This document shows positions 53,756 to 62,644 of a stretch of 64,000 bases of DNA, one piece after another. How positions within the stretch are numbered: position 1 is the first letter of the stretch; every line of letters begins with the position of its first letter. Where the stretch lies: assembly GCF_022811605.1 (NCBI RefSeq), contig NZ_CP094533.1, forward strand, positions 3,472,001 to 3,536,000. Direction: 5' to 3'. Made by a program: the position numbers and the translations under genes. The DNA comes from Agromyces soli. GTDB lineage: Bacteria; Actinomycetota; Actinomycetes; Actinomycetales; Microbacteriaceae. The notes beneath the pieces are model-generated. The model did no database searches. It was given only the letters and a program-made list of their open reading frames with translations, and had not been told where the DNA came from.

Positions 53756-54010
53756 TCAGTCGGCGAAGACGGCGTGCGTCTGGATCTCGCGGATCCGCGT
53801 GAGCACGACGGTGCGGAGCTCGTCGGGGGCGCTCTCACGGCACGCCCGCTGCACGACCTCGGTGATGGTGATGCCGACCTTCAGCTCGCCGGAGCACTCG
53901 GGGCAGTTCTCCATGTGCGCGCGGATGTCGGCGGCATCCTCGCTGCAGAGCTCGTTGTGCAGGTACTCCTCGAGCTCGGCGCGCGCCTTGTCGCAGCCGC
54001 AGTCGTTCAT
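53756..54010 (-). CDS. rsrA: Zinc-binding anti-sigma factor (RsrA/RshA type)
   Basis: Protein of 84 residues. The HxxxCxxC zinc motif is H32-C36-C39 (AHMENCPEC), and cysteines C4, C6 and C22 could supply the fourth ligand. Thiol oxidation would release zinc and free the sigma factor, which in actinobacteria turns on thioredoxin and mycothiol genes. Its start overlaps the sigma factor stop by four bases. The GC-rich gap to the MMPL gene has nothing identifiable. Confidence 0.92.
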   Translation of the reverse strand: MNDCGCDKARAELEEYLHNELCSEDAADIRAHMENCPECSGELKVGITITEVVQRACRESAPDELRTVVLTRIREIQTHAVFAD

Positions 54011-54630
54011 TTCTTGCTCCTGGTGGGGTTGGCCGCCGACTGGATGCCCTGCTCGAGGGCGTAGTCGGCGAGGGACTCGCGAAGCATCCGCCGGCCACGG
54101 TGCAGGCGGCTCATCACGGTCCCGATCGGGGTGTTCATCATGTCGGCGATCTCCTGGTAGGAGAAGCCCTCGACGTCCGCGAAGTACACGGCGAGTCGGA
54201 AGTCCTCGGGGAGCGCCTGCAGCGCGTCCTTCACGGCGCTGTCGGGCAGGTGGTCGATCGCCTCCGCCTCGGCGGAGCGGCTCGTCGCGGCGGTCGTCGA
54301 CTCGGCGCCGCCGAGCTGCCAGTCCTCGAGCTCGTCGATCGTGCCCTGGTAGGGCTCCCGCTGCTTCTTGCGGTAGGTATTGATGAAGGTGTTCGTGAGG
54401 ATGCGGTACAGCCACGCCTTCAAGTTCGTGCCCTGCTTGAACTGCGCGAAGGCGGCGTACGCCTTGACGAAGGTCTCCTGCACGAGGTCCTGCGCGTCGG
54501 CGGGGTTCTTCGTCATCCGCAGCGCGGCGGCGTACAGCTGATCGATGAAGGGCAGCGCCTGCTCCTCGAACAGCTCGCCCAGCGGGCGCTCGGCCTCGAC
54601 CATGGGCTCGTCGATCTCATCACCGGTCAT
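54007..54630 (-). CDS. sigR: SigR/SigH-type oxidative-stress sigma factor
   Basis: Protein of 207 residues. Region 2 includes [31 protein letters not shown], and region 4 includes [37 protein letters not shown]. These closely follow the SigR/SigH group. A short N-terminal extension and a Lys-rich tail are present. The ATG at 54630 was chosen over an out-of-frame ATG at 54640. It partners the overlapping rsrA gene and lies next to aroA, as in mycobacteria. Confidence 0.93.
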   Translation of the reverse strand: MTGDEIDEPMVEAERPLGELFEEQALPFIDQLYAAALRMTKNPADAQDLVQETFVKAYAAFAQFKQGTNLKAWLYRILTNTFINTYRKKQREPYQGTIDELEDWQLGGAESTTAATSRSAEAEAIDHLPDSAVKDALQALPEDFRLAVYFADVEGFSYQEIADMMNTPIGTVMSRLHRGRRMLRESLADYALEQGIQSAANPTRSKK

Positions 54631-54726
54631 CACCGGCCATCCTAGATCGTCGACCCGCTCGGCCGCCGTCCGTTCCAGCAGTGCGAGGCTCACCTGCACC
54701 CTCTCCTCCCGCGCCCGCACGGACGC

Positions 54727-54732
54727 TACTGT
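54727..54732 (+). promoter_or_regulatory. Candidate -10 for aroA
   Basis: TACTGT lies nine bases before the aroA ATG and fits TAnnnT, suggesting a leaderless aroA-rsgA transcript. The flanking ten bases match the tRNA-Arg promoter region. The SigR consensus (GGGAAT-GTT) is not clearly visible. Confidence 0.4.
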
Positions 54733-54741
54733 TGATAACCG

Positions 54742-56103
54742 ATGCAGATCACGCCATATTCCGAGCCCGAGTTCGACCCGTACGGCGACGCGCGCCGCAC
54801 CGAGCCCGACCCGGGCTGGCCCGCGCCCACCGCGAGCCGGCCGCTGCAGGCGACGCTGGCCGTGCCGGGCTCGAAGTCGCTGACGAACCGCGAGCTCGTG
54901 CTCGCCGCCCTCGCCGAGGGCCCGTCGGTGCTCCGGGCGCCGCTCTGGTCGCGCGACAGCGAACTGATGGTCGAGGCGCTCTCGGCGCTCGGCGTGGGCT
55001 TCGAACGGCTGCCCGGCCGCGGCGGCTTCGGCGACGATCTGCGGGTGACGCCCGCCGAGGAGCTGCTCGGCTCCACCACCGTCGACTGCGGCCTCGCCGG
55101 CACCGTCATGCGCTTCGTGCCGCCGGTGGCCGCCCTCGGCCTCGGGCCCACCACCTTCGACGGCGACGAGGCCGCCAGGCGACGCCCGATGTCCGGCGTC
55201 ATCGACGGCCTGAAGGGCCTCGGCGTCGACCTCGACGACGACCGCCGCGGCACGCTGCCGTTCACCGTGCACGGCACCGGCCGCATCGCGGGCGGCGCCC
55301 TCGAGATCGACGCCTCCGCGTCGAGCCAGTTCGTCTCCGGGCTGCTGCTGTCGGCCCCGCGCTTCGAGCAGGGGCTCGACCTCCGGCACACCGGTGAGCG
55401 GCTGCCGAGCATGCCGCACATCGAGATGACCGTCGCGGCCCTCGCCCGCCGGGGCGTCGTGGTCCAGTCGCCGGAGCCCGGTCGCTGGATCGTGGCGCCC
55501 GGCCCCATCGCCGCCGTCGACGTCGACATCGAGCCGGACCTCTCGAACGCTGCGCCGTTCCTGGCCGCGGCGCTCGTCGCGGGCGGCGAGGTGACGATCA
55601 CGGGATGGCCCGACGCCACCACGCAGGTCGGCGCCCAGCTCGAGACGCTGCTGCCCCGCTTCGGCGCCACGGTCGAGCGCGCCGGCGACCGGCTCACCGT
55701 CCGCGCTCCGGGTGCGGCGGCGGGCGGCATCCGCGCCGTGGAGCTCGACCTCGGCGAGGCGGGCGAGCTCGTGCCGAACCTCGTCGCGATCGCCGCCTTC
55801 GCCGACGGCCCGTCGACGTTCACCGGGATCGGCCACATCCGCCACCACGAGACCGACCGGCTCGCCGCGCTCGCGGCCGAGCTGAACGGCCTCGGCGGGC
55901 GGGTCACCGAGCTCGAGGACGGTCTGCTGGTCGAGCCGGTCCCGCTGCACGAGGGCGCCTGGCGCGCCTACGCCGACCATCGGATGGCGACGAGCGGCGC
56001 GATCGTCGGCCTCGCGGTTCCCGGGGTCGTGATCGACGACATCGCCTCGACCGGCAAGACCCTGCCGCAGTTCCCCGAGCTCTGGGGCGGGCTGCTGCGA
56101 TGA
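54742..56103 (+). CDS. aroA: 3-phosphoshikimate 1-carboxyvinyltransferase (EPSP synthase)
   Basis: Joins shikimate-3-phosphate and phosphoenolpyruvate in aromatic amino acid synthesis. It has 453 residues with an N-terminal extension of about 25 residues. [36 protein letters not shown], and [17 protein letters not shown] (near residue 411) are intact. The ATG at 54742 is next to a -10 element. Its stop overlaps the rsgA start by four bases. The M. tuberculosis order aroA-rsgA is kept. Confidence 0.96.
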   Translation: MQITPYSEPEFDPYGDARRTEPDPGWPAPTASRPLQATLAVPGSKSLTNRELVLAALAEGPSVLRAPLWSRDSELMVEALSALGVGFERLPGRGGFGDDLRVTPAEELLGSTTVDCGLAGTVMRFVPPVAALGLGPTTFDGDEAARRRPMSGVIDGLKGLGVDLDDDRRGTLPFTVHGTGRIAGGALEIDASASSQFVSGLLLSAPRFEQGLDLRHTGERLPSMPHIEMTVAALARRGVVVQSPEPGRWIVAPGPIAAVDVDIEPDLSNAAPFLAAALVAGGEVTITGWPDATTQVGAQLETLLPRFGATVERAGDRLTVRAPGAAAGGIRAVELDLGEAGELVPNLVAIAAFADGPSTFTGIGHIRHHETDRLAALAAELNGLGGRVTELEDGLLVEPVPLHEGAWRAYADHRMATSGAIVGLAVPGVVIDDIASTGKTLPQFPELWGGLLR

Positions 56104-57170
56104 GCTGGTGGGACGCCGACGACGAGGACGACGAGCCCGAGTTCGACGAGTCCGACGTCCGGGTGCGTCCGAGCCGCCGCGGCAGCAGGCCGCGCACGAA
56201 GCAGCGCCCGGAGCACGCCGACGCCGTGCAGGGCCGCGTGCTCGGCGTCGACCGCGGCCGCTACGCGGTCCTACTCGACGAGGGCGGTGCCGACGAGCGC
56301 GAGGTGACCGCCGCGCGGGCGCGCGAGCTCAAGCGCAAGTCCGTCGTGACCGGCGACCTCGTCGACGTCGTCGGCGACACGACGGGCGACGAGGGCACGC
56401 TCGCCCGGATCGTCAGGATCGGCGAGCGCACGAGCCTGCTACGGCGGAGCGCCGACGACACCGACGCCGTGGAGCGCATCATCGTGGCGAACGCCGATCA
56501 GATGCTCGTCGTCGTCGCCGCCGCGAACCCCGAACCGCGCACCAGGCTCGTCGACCGCTATCTGGTCGCCGCCTACGACGCGGGCATCACGCCGCTGCTC
56601 TGCATCACGAAGACCGACCTCGCCGATCCCGAGCCGTTCCTGCAGAGCTTCGCCGGCCTCGAGCTGCCGGTCTTCCGCTCCGCTGCCGAGGACATGCCGC
56701 TCGACGAGATCCGCGCCGCCCTCGTGGGCCACCGCACGGTCTTCGTCGGGCACTCCGGCGTCGGCAAGTCGACCCTCGTGAACGCGCTGGTGCCGAGCGC
56801 GGAGCGTGCCACCGGCCGGGTGAACGACGTCACCGGTCGCGGCCGGCACACCTCGTCCTCGACGGTCTCGCTGCGCCTGGAGGCGGCGGAGGGCGACGGC
56901 TGGGTGATCGACACCCCCGGCGTGCGCTCCTTCGGCCTCGGGCACGTCGACCCCGCGAACATCCTGCGCTCGTTCACCGAGCTCGCCGAGATCGCGGAGC
57001 GCTGCCCCAGGGGCTGCACCCATCTGCCCGATGCGCCCGACTGCGCGCTCAACGAGGCCGCGGCCGACGGCGAGCTCGACGAGACGGGCGCGGCCAGGCT
57101 GGACTCGCTGCAGCGGCTGCTCGAGACGTTCTCGACCGCGCCGGGCGGCGCCGATCGCGGCGGACACTGA
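56100..57170 (+). CDS. rsgA: Ribosome small subunit-dependent GTPase RsgA
   Basis: Circularly permuted GTPase that tests and matures 30S subunits. It has 356 residues with an acidic and then basic N-terminal extension (about 1-40). The motif order is G4 (TKTD, about 170), G1 (GHSGVGKST, 217-225), G2, G3 (DTPGVRSFG). A C-terminal zinc knuckle is [14 protein letters not shown]. The ATG overlaps the aroA stop by four bases, so expression is coupled. A strong hairpin lies at its stop. Confidence 0.95.
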   Translation: MSWWDADDEDDEPEFDESDVRVRPSRRGSRPRTKQRPEHADAVQGRVLGVDRGRYAVLLDEGGADEREVTAARARELKRKSVVTGDLVDVVGDTTGDEGTLARIVRIGERTSLLRRSADDTDAVERIIVANADQMLVVVAAANPEPRTRLVDRYLVAAYDAGITPLLCITKTDLADPEPFLQSFAGLELPVFRSAAEDMPLDEIRAALVGHRTVFVGHSGVGKSTLVNALVPSAERATGRVNDVTGRGRHTSSSTVSLRLEAAEGDGWVIDTPGVRSFGLGHVDPANILRSFTELAEIAERCPRGCTHLPDAPDCALNEAAADGELDETGAARLDSLQRLLETFSTAPGGADRGGH

Positions 57171-57217
57171 TCGAGCCGAGCACCGGACGGGGTGGTGTCG
57201 TCCGGCCTCGGCTCGAT
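57170..57217. terminator. Two-part hairpin between rsgA and whiB1
   Basis: Outer arms 57170-57180 and 57207-57217 pair over 11 bases, and inner arms 57183-57188 and 57200-57205 pair over six. The hairpin starts at the last base of the rsgA stop and ends 20 bases beyond the whiB1 stop, so it can end both. Confidence 0.8.
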
Positions 57218-57236
57218 GGAGGTCGTGTCGCGGCGC

Positions 57237-57485
57237 TCAGCCGGCGCGGCGGGCGCGAGCGGCGCGGCGCTTCAGGGCGCGGCGCTCGTCTTCGCTGAGG
57301 CCGCCCCAGACGCCCGAGTCCTGACCGGTCTCGAGGGCGTACTGCAGGCAGATCTCGGTGACCGTGCAACGGGCGCAGACCGCCTTCGCCTTCTCGATCT
57401 GGTCGACGGCCGGACCAGTGTTCCCCACCGGGAAGAACAGTTCGGGGTCGGCGGTGAGGCAGGCGGCTTTGTCGCGCCAATCCAT
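57237..57485 (-). CDS. whiB1: WhiB1-type iron-sulfur transcription factor
   Basis: Protein of 82 residues. The four Fe-S cysteines are C9, C37, C40 and C46, followed by the beta-turn motif GVWGG and a basic DNA-binding tail ([13 protein letters not shown]). The opening MDWRDKAACLTADPELFFPVG closely follows WhiB1, an essential nitric-oxide-responsive regulator in mycobacteria. AAGGAG lies upstream of the ATG at 57485. The 236-base gap to 57721 is less GC-rich and has no gene; it likely holds the whiB1 promoter and leader. Confidence 0.95.
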   Translation of the reverse strand: MDWRDKAACLTADPELFFPVGNTGPAVDQIEKAKAVCARCTVTEICLQYALETGQDSGVWGGLSEDERRALKRRAARARRAG

Positions 57486-57721
57486 GGAGATGCTCCTTGT
57501 TGCTACTCGTCGCAGTCACACTCGCGCGCTCTCGCGCGGCCATTTCGTTCGTACGTACTCGCGTGCGCGCGAACTCGGTGGCGGTGTTGCGGGGGGGAAA
57601 GCCAAGTCTCGGGAAGTAGGATCATGATTGATCGGCTCACCACCCTGTGAGCATCAACTCGGCCTTGTAAATCGTGGCATAGCGACGGGGTCGAATCAAT
57701 AGCCGTGTATGGGATATCGCT

Positions 57722-58174
57722 GTGAATCAGAGCTCCGACCGCCCCGCCTCAGCCGAGGAACCGCCCGCTGATCAGGGGGTCCCCCGCGCGGCGCTCGCGA
57801 TCGTGAACGTGCTGCTCGTGCTCGAGGCGCTCGCCGTCGCGGGCGTGCTCGTCTGGCTCGTCGTCGACCTGCTGACCCTCGCCCCGTCGTCCTACGCGAC
57901 CGCCGTCGCGCTCATCGTGCTCGTCGCGATCGGCGCCGTCTTCACGGCCGCCGTCGCCGTCGCCTCGATCCGTCGTGCCGGGTGGTCGCGCGCCGGCGCC
58001 ATCGTGTGGCAGGTGCTGCAGGTCTCGGTCGCGGCCGGGGCGTTCCAGGGGCTCTTCGCCCGTCCGGACATCGGCTGGGCCCTGCTCATCCCGGCGATCG
58101 TCGTGGTCGTGCTCATGCTCGCCCCGTCGGTGCGCCGCGCCTACGGCAACGCCGGGGCGGCGCCGGAGCACTGA
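57722..58174 (+). CDS. Membrane protein, function unknown
   Basis: Protein of 150 residues with four probable membrane segments (about 23-50, 58-82, 90-112, 118-138), no recognised motif, and short charged tails. The start is a GTG at 57722-57724 with no strong ribosome site, so a leaderless transcript is possible. It converges with bcp and lies between whiB1 and bcp. Confidence 0.72.
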   Translation: MNQSSDRPASAEEPPADQGVPRAALAIVNVLLVLEALAVAGVLVWLVVDLLTLAPSSYATAVALIVLVAIGAVFTAAVAVASIRRAGWSRAGAIVWQVLQVSVAAGAFQGLFARPDIGWALLIPAIVVVVLMLAPSVRRAYGNAGAAPEH

Positions 58175-58209
58175 GCACCCCGGCACCGCCCCGGCGGAGC
58201 GGATGCGGC

Positions 58210-58695
58210 TCAGTCGTCGAGGCCGAGCTCGCGCCGGATGCGCGCGACGTGCCCGGTGGCCTTCACGTTGTAGAAGGTCTTCGCGATGCGGCCCTCCTCG
58301 TCGATCACGAAGGTCGAGCGGATGGAGCCGACGACGATCTTGCCGTAGAGCGATTTCTCGCCCCAGACGCCGTACGCCTGCTGGACGGCGAGGTCGGGGT
58401 CCGCGAGGAGGGTGAAGTTCAGCCGGTCGCGTTCCGCGAAGCGCTTGAGCTTCTCGACCTCGTCCTTGGAGACGCCGAGGACGCGGATGCCCGCCGCCTT
58501 GAAGGAGTTGAGGCTGTCGCGGAAGTCGCACGCTTCGGTCGTGCAGCCCGGGGTCATCGCCTCGGGGTAGAAGTACAGCACCACCTTGCCGCCGCGGAGC
58601 GACGAGAGCGTCACCGGGGTGCCGTCCTGGTCGTCGAGCGTGAAGTCGGGGGCGGGATCGCCGGGGGCGAGTCGTGCATCGTTCATATCGACCAT
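58210..58695 (-). CDS. bcp: Thioredoxin-dependent thiol peroxidase (Bcp/PrxQ)
   Basis: Removes peroxides using a peroxidatic cysteine in TPGCTTEACDFRD. The resolving cysteine lies five residues later, the PrxQ-type arrangement. It has 161 residues, normal length. FTLDDQDGTPVTLSSLRGGKVVLYFYPEA and GKIVVGSIRSTFVIDEEGRI are family segments. ATG codons at 58695 and 58686 are both possible; the first has GGAGG about 12 bases upstream. Confidence 0.94.
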   Translation of the reverse strand: MVDMNDARLAPGDPAPDFTLDDQDGTPVTLSSLRGGKVVLYFYPEAMTPGCTTEACDFRDSLNSFKAAGIRVLGVSKDEVEKLKRFAERDRLNFTLLADPDLAVQQAYGVWGEKSLYGKIVVGSIRSTFVIDEEGRIAKTFYNVKATGHVARIRRELGLDD

Positions 58696-58759
58696 GGTAG
58701 GCCGCCTCCGCGGGGCGCGCCCCGCGTCGGATGTCCGGGCGCCGGCGACGAGCGCCGGC

Positions 58760-60253
58760 TCACGCCGGGGCGATCCAGCGCAGCGGCACCTCGATGGTCA
58801 CCTCGGTGCCGGTGCCGACGACGGTGTGCCAGTCGATCGTGCCGCCGAGCTCGCCCTGGATGAGGGTGCGCACGATCTGCGTGCCGAGCCCCTCGCCCAC
58901 GCGCCCCTCGGGGAGGCCGGATCCCGTGTCGCGCACCTGCACGGTGAGCAGCTGGTCGGAGCGGTCGGCGACCACCTCGACCTCGCCCACCTGGCCGGCG
59001 AGGCCGTGCTCGACCGCGTTGGTGACGAGCTCGGTGAGCGCGAGGGCGAGCGGGGTCGCGTACTCGCTCGGGAGCACGCCGAAGCTGCCGGAGCGCTTCG
59101 GGTGGGCCGTCGTGTTGTGAGCGGCGGCGACCTCGGCGACGAGCAGCAGCGCCCGGTCGAAGACCTCGTCGAAGTCCACGTTCTGAGACAGGCCCGTCGA
59201 CAGCGTGTCGTGCACGACCGCGATCGCCCCGACTCGGCGCATGGCCTGGGTGAGGGCCTCGCGGGCCTCGTCGGAGTGGGTGCGGCGCGCCTGGATGCGC
59301 AGCAATGACGCGACGGTCTGCAGATTGTTCTTGACCCGGTGGTGGATCTCCCGGATCGTGGCATCCTTCGTGATGAGCTCCTGCTCCTGGTGGCGGAGCT
59401 CGGTGACGTCCCGGGTGAGCACGATCGCGCCGATGCGCGATCCCTTGCGCCGGATCGGGATGGCCCGGAGCGAGACCGTGACGCCGCGGGACTCGACGTC
59501 GGTGCGCCAGGGCGCCCGCCCCGTCACGACGAGGGGCAGCGACTCGTCGACGACGAGCTTGCCGCCGAGCAGCCGGGTCGTCACGTCGGCGAGCGACTCC
59601 CCCTCGAGTTCGTCGTCGAACCCCATCCGGTTGAAGGCCGAGAGCGCATTGGGGCTCGCGAAGGTCGTGATGCCGTCGACGTCGAGCCGGATGAGGCCGT
59701 CGGAGGCGCGCGGGGCGCCTCGCCGGGGGCCCGTCGGGGCACCGAGATCGGGGAAGTCGCCGGAGGCGATCATCTGGAACAGCTCGCCGGCGCAGTCGTT
59801 GAAGGTGAGCTCCTGCCGGCTCGGCGTGCGCGTCGCACCGAGGTTCGTGTGCCGGGTGATCACGGCGACCGGCTCGGGCGCGACCGCGGTGCTCGCCTCG
59901 GCGAGCCGCCGCATGACGGGCACGGCGCGCACGCGGGTCGGCATCTCCTCGTACCAGTCGGGCGCGGAGGAGTCGATGATCTCCGCGCTCGTGTACGCCT
60001 GCGTGACGAGCTCGCGCCACTGCGGCTTGATGCGCTGGCCGACGAAGTCCCGGTAGAAGAGCGTCGCCGCGCTCGAGGGGCGCGAGTGCGCGACCGCGAC
60101 GAAGTCGTCGTCGCCGGACGGCACCCACAGCACGATGTCGGCGAAGGCGAGATCGGCGAGCAGCTGCAGGTCGCCGACGAGCATGTGCAGCCAGTCGACG
60201 TCGGCCTGACTGCTGCGGCCCTGGGCGAGGACGAGTTCACTGAGGGTCGACAC
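58760..60253 (-). CDS. pdtaS: PdtaS-type sensor histidine kinase
   Basis: Protein of 497 residues, cytosolic. A GAF-like N-terminal domain (about 15-160) and PAS-like domain (about 185-285) precede a HisKA_2 domain with phospho-acceptor near residue 302 (REIHHRVKNNLQTVASLL) and an ATPase domain (TELVTNAVEHGL, DTGSGLPEGRVGEGLGTQIV). In M. tuberculosis PdtaS signals to the RNA-binding antiterminator PdtaR. No pdtaR is in this window. The start is a GTG at 60251-60253. Confidence 0.93.
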   Translation of the reverse strand: MSTLSELVLAQGRSSQADVDWLHMLVGDLQLLADLAFADIVLWVPSGDDDFVAVAHSRPSSAATLFYRDFVGQRIKPQWRELVTQAYTSAEIIDSSAPDWYEEMPTRVRAVPVMRRLAEASTAVAPEPVAVITRHTNLGATRTPSRQELTFNDCAGELFQMIASGDFPDLGAPTGPRRGAPRASDGLIRLDVDGITTFASPNALSAFNRMGFDDELEGESLADVTTRLLGGKLVVDESLPLVVTGRAPWRTDVESRGVTVSLRAIPIRRKGSRIGAIVLTRDVTELRHQEQELITKDATIREIHHRVKNNLQTVASLLRIQARRTHSDEAREALTQAMRRVGAIAVVHDTLSTGLSQNVDFDEVFDRALLLVAEVAAAHNTTAHPKRSGSFGVLPSEYATPLALALTELVTNAVEHGLAGQVGEVEVVADRSDQLLTVQVRDTGSGLPEGRVGEGLGTQIVRTLIQGELGGTIDWHTVVGTGTEVTIEVPLRWIAPA

Positions 60254-60256
60254 AGC

Positions 60257-61528
60257 TCAAGCGTAGTGCGGCGCACCGCGTCGTACGCGATCCAGCAGAC
60301 GTGTTCCGCGGATGCCCGGGCCGCGTCTGCTCGGGCGGGGCGCGCCCGCGTCGAACGCATCCGCGCGCGGGAAGCGCTCGGCGGTGTACTCCCGAAAGGC
60401 CAAGGCCAGGGCGGAGCGCGGAGCCGCGTCGCGCAGTGCTCGAGCCCGGAGGACCGCGGCGTCCGGGCCGCGCCCGTCGTGGGGCAGGAGCCAGGCCCGC
60501 TCGATGCCGCCGAGGCGCTGCAGCGTCGCCCGCACCTGCGCGTAGGCACCGATGCCGAGCACGCTCGGTCGGACCCGGTTCACCAGCACGTCGATCTGTT
60601 CCGGATCCACGTGCTCCGCGAGTTCAGCGCAGCCGCGCAGCAGGCGGCCGAGCCCCGTGGGATCGGCGAGCCCGACGGCGATCACCCGGTCGGCCGCCTC
60701 GAGCGCGGCGAAGGTCGCGGCGTTGCGCCGCGGGGCGAACTGATCGCTCGTCAGCTCCTCGTCGCGCTCGAGGCTGAACCCCGTATCGATGACGACGACA
60801 TCGACCTCGGCGGCGATGGCCGCGAGCGCGGCGGCCACCCGGTCCGCGCCGAGCTCGGGCCAGCGCCCCGGTCCGATGAGGCCGGTGAACACCTCGAATT
60901 CCGCACCGCTCGTCGCGCAGCGCTGCGCGAGCCGCTCGAGCTCCGCGCGATCGAGGGCGTTCATGCCGGCGAGTCGGCAGGCGGCCGCGAAGCCGGGAGT
61001 CTCGTCGAGCAGCCCGAGGGCGAGCGCCACGGCTCCGCCGTACGGATCGGCGTCGACGAGTGCGACGCGTCGACCTGCGGCCGCGAGCTCGGCGGCGACG
61101 TTGACGGCGACCGTCGTGCGGCCGGGCGCCCCGGTGGGACCCCAGACCGCGACGGTGCGGGCCTCGGGCGAGGGCGTCGCCTCCGGCGCGAGCGCGACGC
61201 GCCCCGTCACGACGGGCTCGAGCTCCGCCCACGCGACGACGGGCCCGACGACCTCGTGCAGGCCGGCCGCCCGCGCCGCGGCGCGCTGGCGGTCGTCGTC
61301 GGCGAGGGCGACGACCCGGACCCCGGCGGCGTCGCACACCGCCAGCACGTCGTGATCGACGGCGAGCACGCCGGCCGCGACGAGCAGGAGTTCCGGCCGG
61401 TGCTCCGCCAGCCCGTCGCGCAGCTCCGGCCACGTGCCGGCCCGCACGACCCGGTGCCCGTGCTCCACCGCGTCGGGCAGCAGTCGACGTTCCACCTCGC
61501 GCCCGAGCAGCAGGGCGATCCGGACCAT
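60257..61528 (-). CDS. CpaE/MinD-like ATPase with Lys-less P-loop
   Basis: Protein of 423 residues. The N-terminal ~110 residues resemble a receiver-like domain (as in CpaE). The ATPase domain begins with the P-loop GPTGAPGRTT (130-139), in which the usual GKT lysine is arginine and the deviant signature lysine is absent. IDTGFSLERD is the Walker B region. It is a SIMIBI-class protein related to pilus/secretion ATPases CpaE and TadZ. Whether it hydrolyses ATP is uncertain. The start overlaps the SAF gene stop by one base. Confidence 0.8.
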   Translation of the reverse strand: MVRIALLLGREVERRLLPDAVEHGHRVVRAGTWPELRDGLAEHRPELLLVAAGVLAVDHDVLAVCDAAGVRVVALADDDRQRAAARAAGLHEVVGPVVAWAELEPVVTGRVALAPEATPSPEARTVAVWGPTGAPGRTTVAVNVAAELAAAGRRVALVDADPYGGAVALALGLLDETPGFAAACRLAGMNALDRAELERLAQRCATSGAEFEVFTGLIGPGRWPELGADRVAAALAAIAAEVDVVVIDTGFSLERDEELTSDQFAPRRNAATFAALEAADRVIAVGLADPTGLGRLLRGCAELAEHVDPEQIDVLVNRVRPSVLGIGAYAQVRATLQRLGGIERAWLLPHDGRGPDAAVLRARALRDAAPRSALALAFREYTAERFPRADAFDAGAPRPSRRGPGIRGTRLLDRVRRGAPHYA

Positions 61529-62136
61529 CAGCCGACCGACCGTGCGGGCACGAGGTCGATCGCGTCGCCGGACGCGATCGCCTCGAGCAGGAGCGGCAGG
61601 CGCTCGCGGTCGAGCCGCAGTTCCACGAGCGGCCCGTCGGCGCCGGGCGAGTCCGCCGGTCGGAGGGAGACGACCTCTGCGGCGGGGACGAGCACGGCGG
61701 GCGGCTCGAATCCCCGCTCGACCGCATCGCCCGCCCAGACGTCGACCGAGCTTCCGGGGGCGACCACCTCGGGAAGCGGCCCTCGACTCGGCACGACGAC
61801 GGTCGCGAAGGTGCCGTCCGATGCATCGGCGACCGCGTCGCGCGGGAGGAGCTCCCCGGGTCCGACGGTGCGCGCGAGCATCGTTCCGGGCCGCAACGCG
61901 GACTCGGCCGAGAGGTATCGCGCCGCCCGATCCCCCAGCACGACCCACACCGTCTCGAGGTCGCGCGCCTCGAGACGCGAGCCCGCCGTGATCGTGTCTC
62001 GAGCCGCGTAGACCCGCACCGAGCGGTCGAGACCGCCCACGAGCGCCCACACGCCGACCACCGATGCGACGACGAGCAGCAGCCCGACCACCAGTCGAAG
62101 GTCGACCGCCCTGCCCGGCCTCGTCCGCCAGCCCAT
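61528..62136 (-). CDS. SAF-domain membrane protein (CpaB/RcpC-like)
   Basis: Protein of 202 residues with one membrane segment (about 14-34), then a SAF domain (AARDTITAGSRLEARDLETVWV) and a CpaB-like second half (GELLPRDAVADASDG). The family assembles the Tad/Flp pilus channel. It is adjacent to a CpaE-like ATPase, but no tadA, tadB, tadC, rcpA or pilin is in this window. The ATG at 62136 is the start. The gap to 62259 holds an isolated TTATCCACA. Confidence 0.78.
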   Translation of the reverse strand: MGWRTRPGRAVDLRLVVGLLLVVASVVGVWALVGGLDRSVRVYAARDTITAGSRLEARDLETVWVVLGDRAARYLSAESALRPGTMLARTVGPGELLPRDAVADASDGTFATVVVPSRGPLPEVVAPGSSVDVWAGDAVERGFEPPAVLVPAAEVVSLRPADSPGADGPLVELRLDRERLPLLLEAIASGDAIDLVPARSVG

Positions 62137-62259
62137 TCACGCTCCCGCCTGCTCCCGCCGAACTCCTCGGCCCGTCCATCGTCCCGAGGGTGCGAGCCAC
62201 ACGTCCGGAGTTATCCACAGACCCCGTCGTCCCCGCCCGCCGGGTCGATAATCGAGGGC

Positions 62260-62553
62260 ATGACCTCACCTGGACCGAGCGGCGAGCTCGGGCGATTCCT
62301 GTCCCTCGCCGATACCGCGGAGCTGCTCGCCGTCGACGTGGGCACGGTCGACGGCCTCATCCGTTCGGGAGAGCTCCCCGCCATCCGCGTCGGCGAGCAC
62401 GGTCCCTGGCGCGTCGAGCGCGCCCAGCTCGAGGTCTGGATCGACGAGCAGTACGAAGCGACCCGTCGTCACGCCGCCTGGAACGAGGGCGAGTTCGCCG
62501 GCATCGCCGAGCTCTCGGGCGTCCGCCGCGGTGGCGTGCGTCCCGTGGACTGA
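62260..62553 (+). CDS. Helix-turn-helix (excisionase/MerR-like) protein
   Basis: Protein of 97 residues with a winged-helix excisionase-type domain (about 10-66): FLSLADTAELLAVDVGTVDGLIRSGELPAIRVG and an aromatic wing PWRVERAQLEVWI. It resembles BldC-like or Xis-like DNA-binding proteins, which in actinobacteria are often not linked to phage. The start ATG at 62260 follows GAGGG. Its target is unknown. Confidence 0.85.
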   Translation: MTSPGPSGELGRFLSLADTAELLAVDVGTVDGLIRSGELPAIRVGEHGPWRVERAQLEVWIDEQYEATRRHAAWNEGEFAGIAELSGVRRGGVRPVD

Positions 62554-62644
62554 TCGCGGTCGCCGCGTTCGCACCGCCACCGAACCCCCCGGGAGGACGT
62601 TCGGGATTCCAATCGGAGCGGTGCTGCGGCCCCGCATCGGCCCC

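Noticed and set aside
62211-62219. TTATCCACA, a perfect E. coli-type DnaA box
   Set aside because: It is single and isolated, with no cluster, no AT-rich region and no dnaA or dnaN nearby. Actinobacterial origins use many boxes of the TTGTCCACA type.
62260-62553. Excisionase-like gene as evidence of a prophage or integrative element
   Set aside because: No integrase, att repeats or phage genes are nearby. Such HTH proteins are common as chromosomal regulators in actinobacteria.
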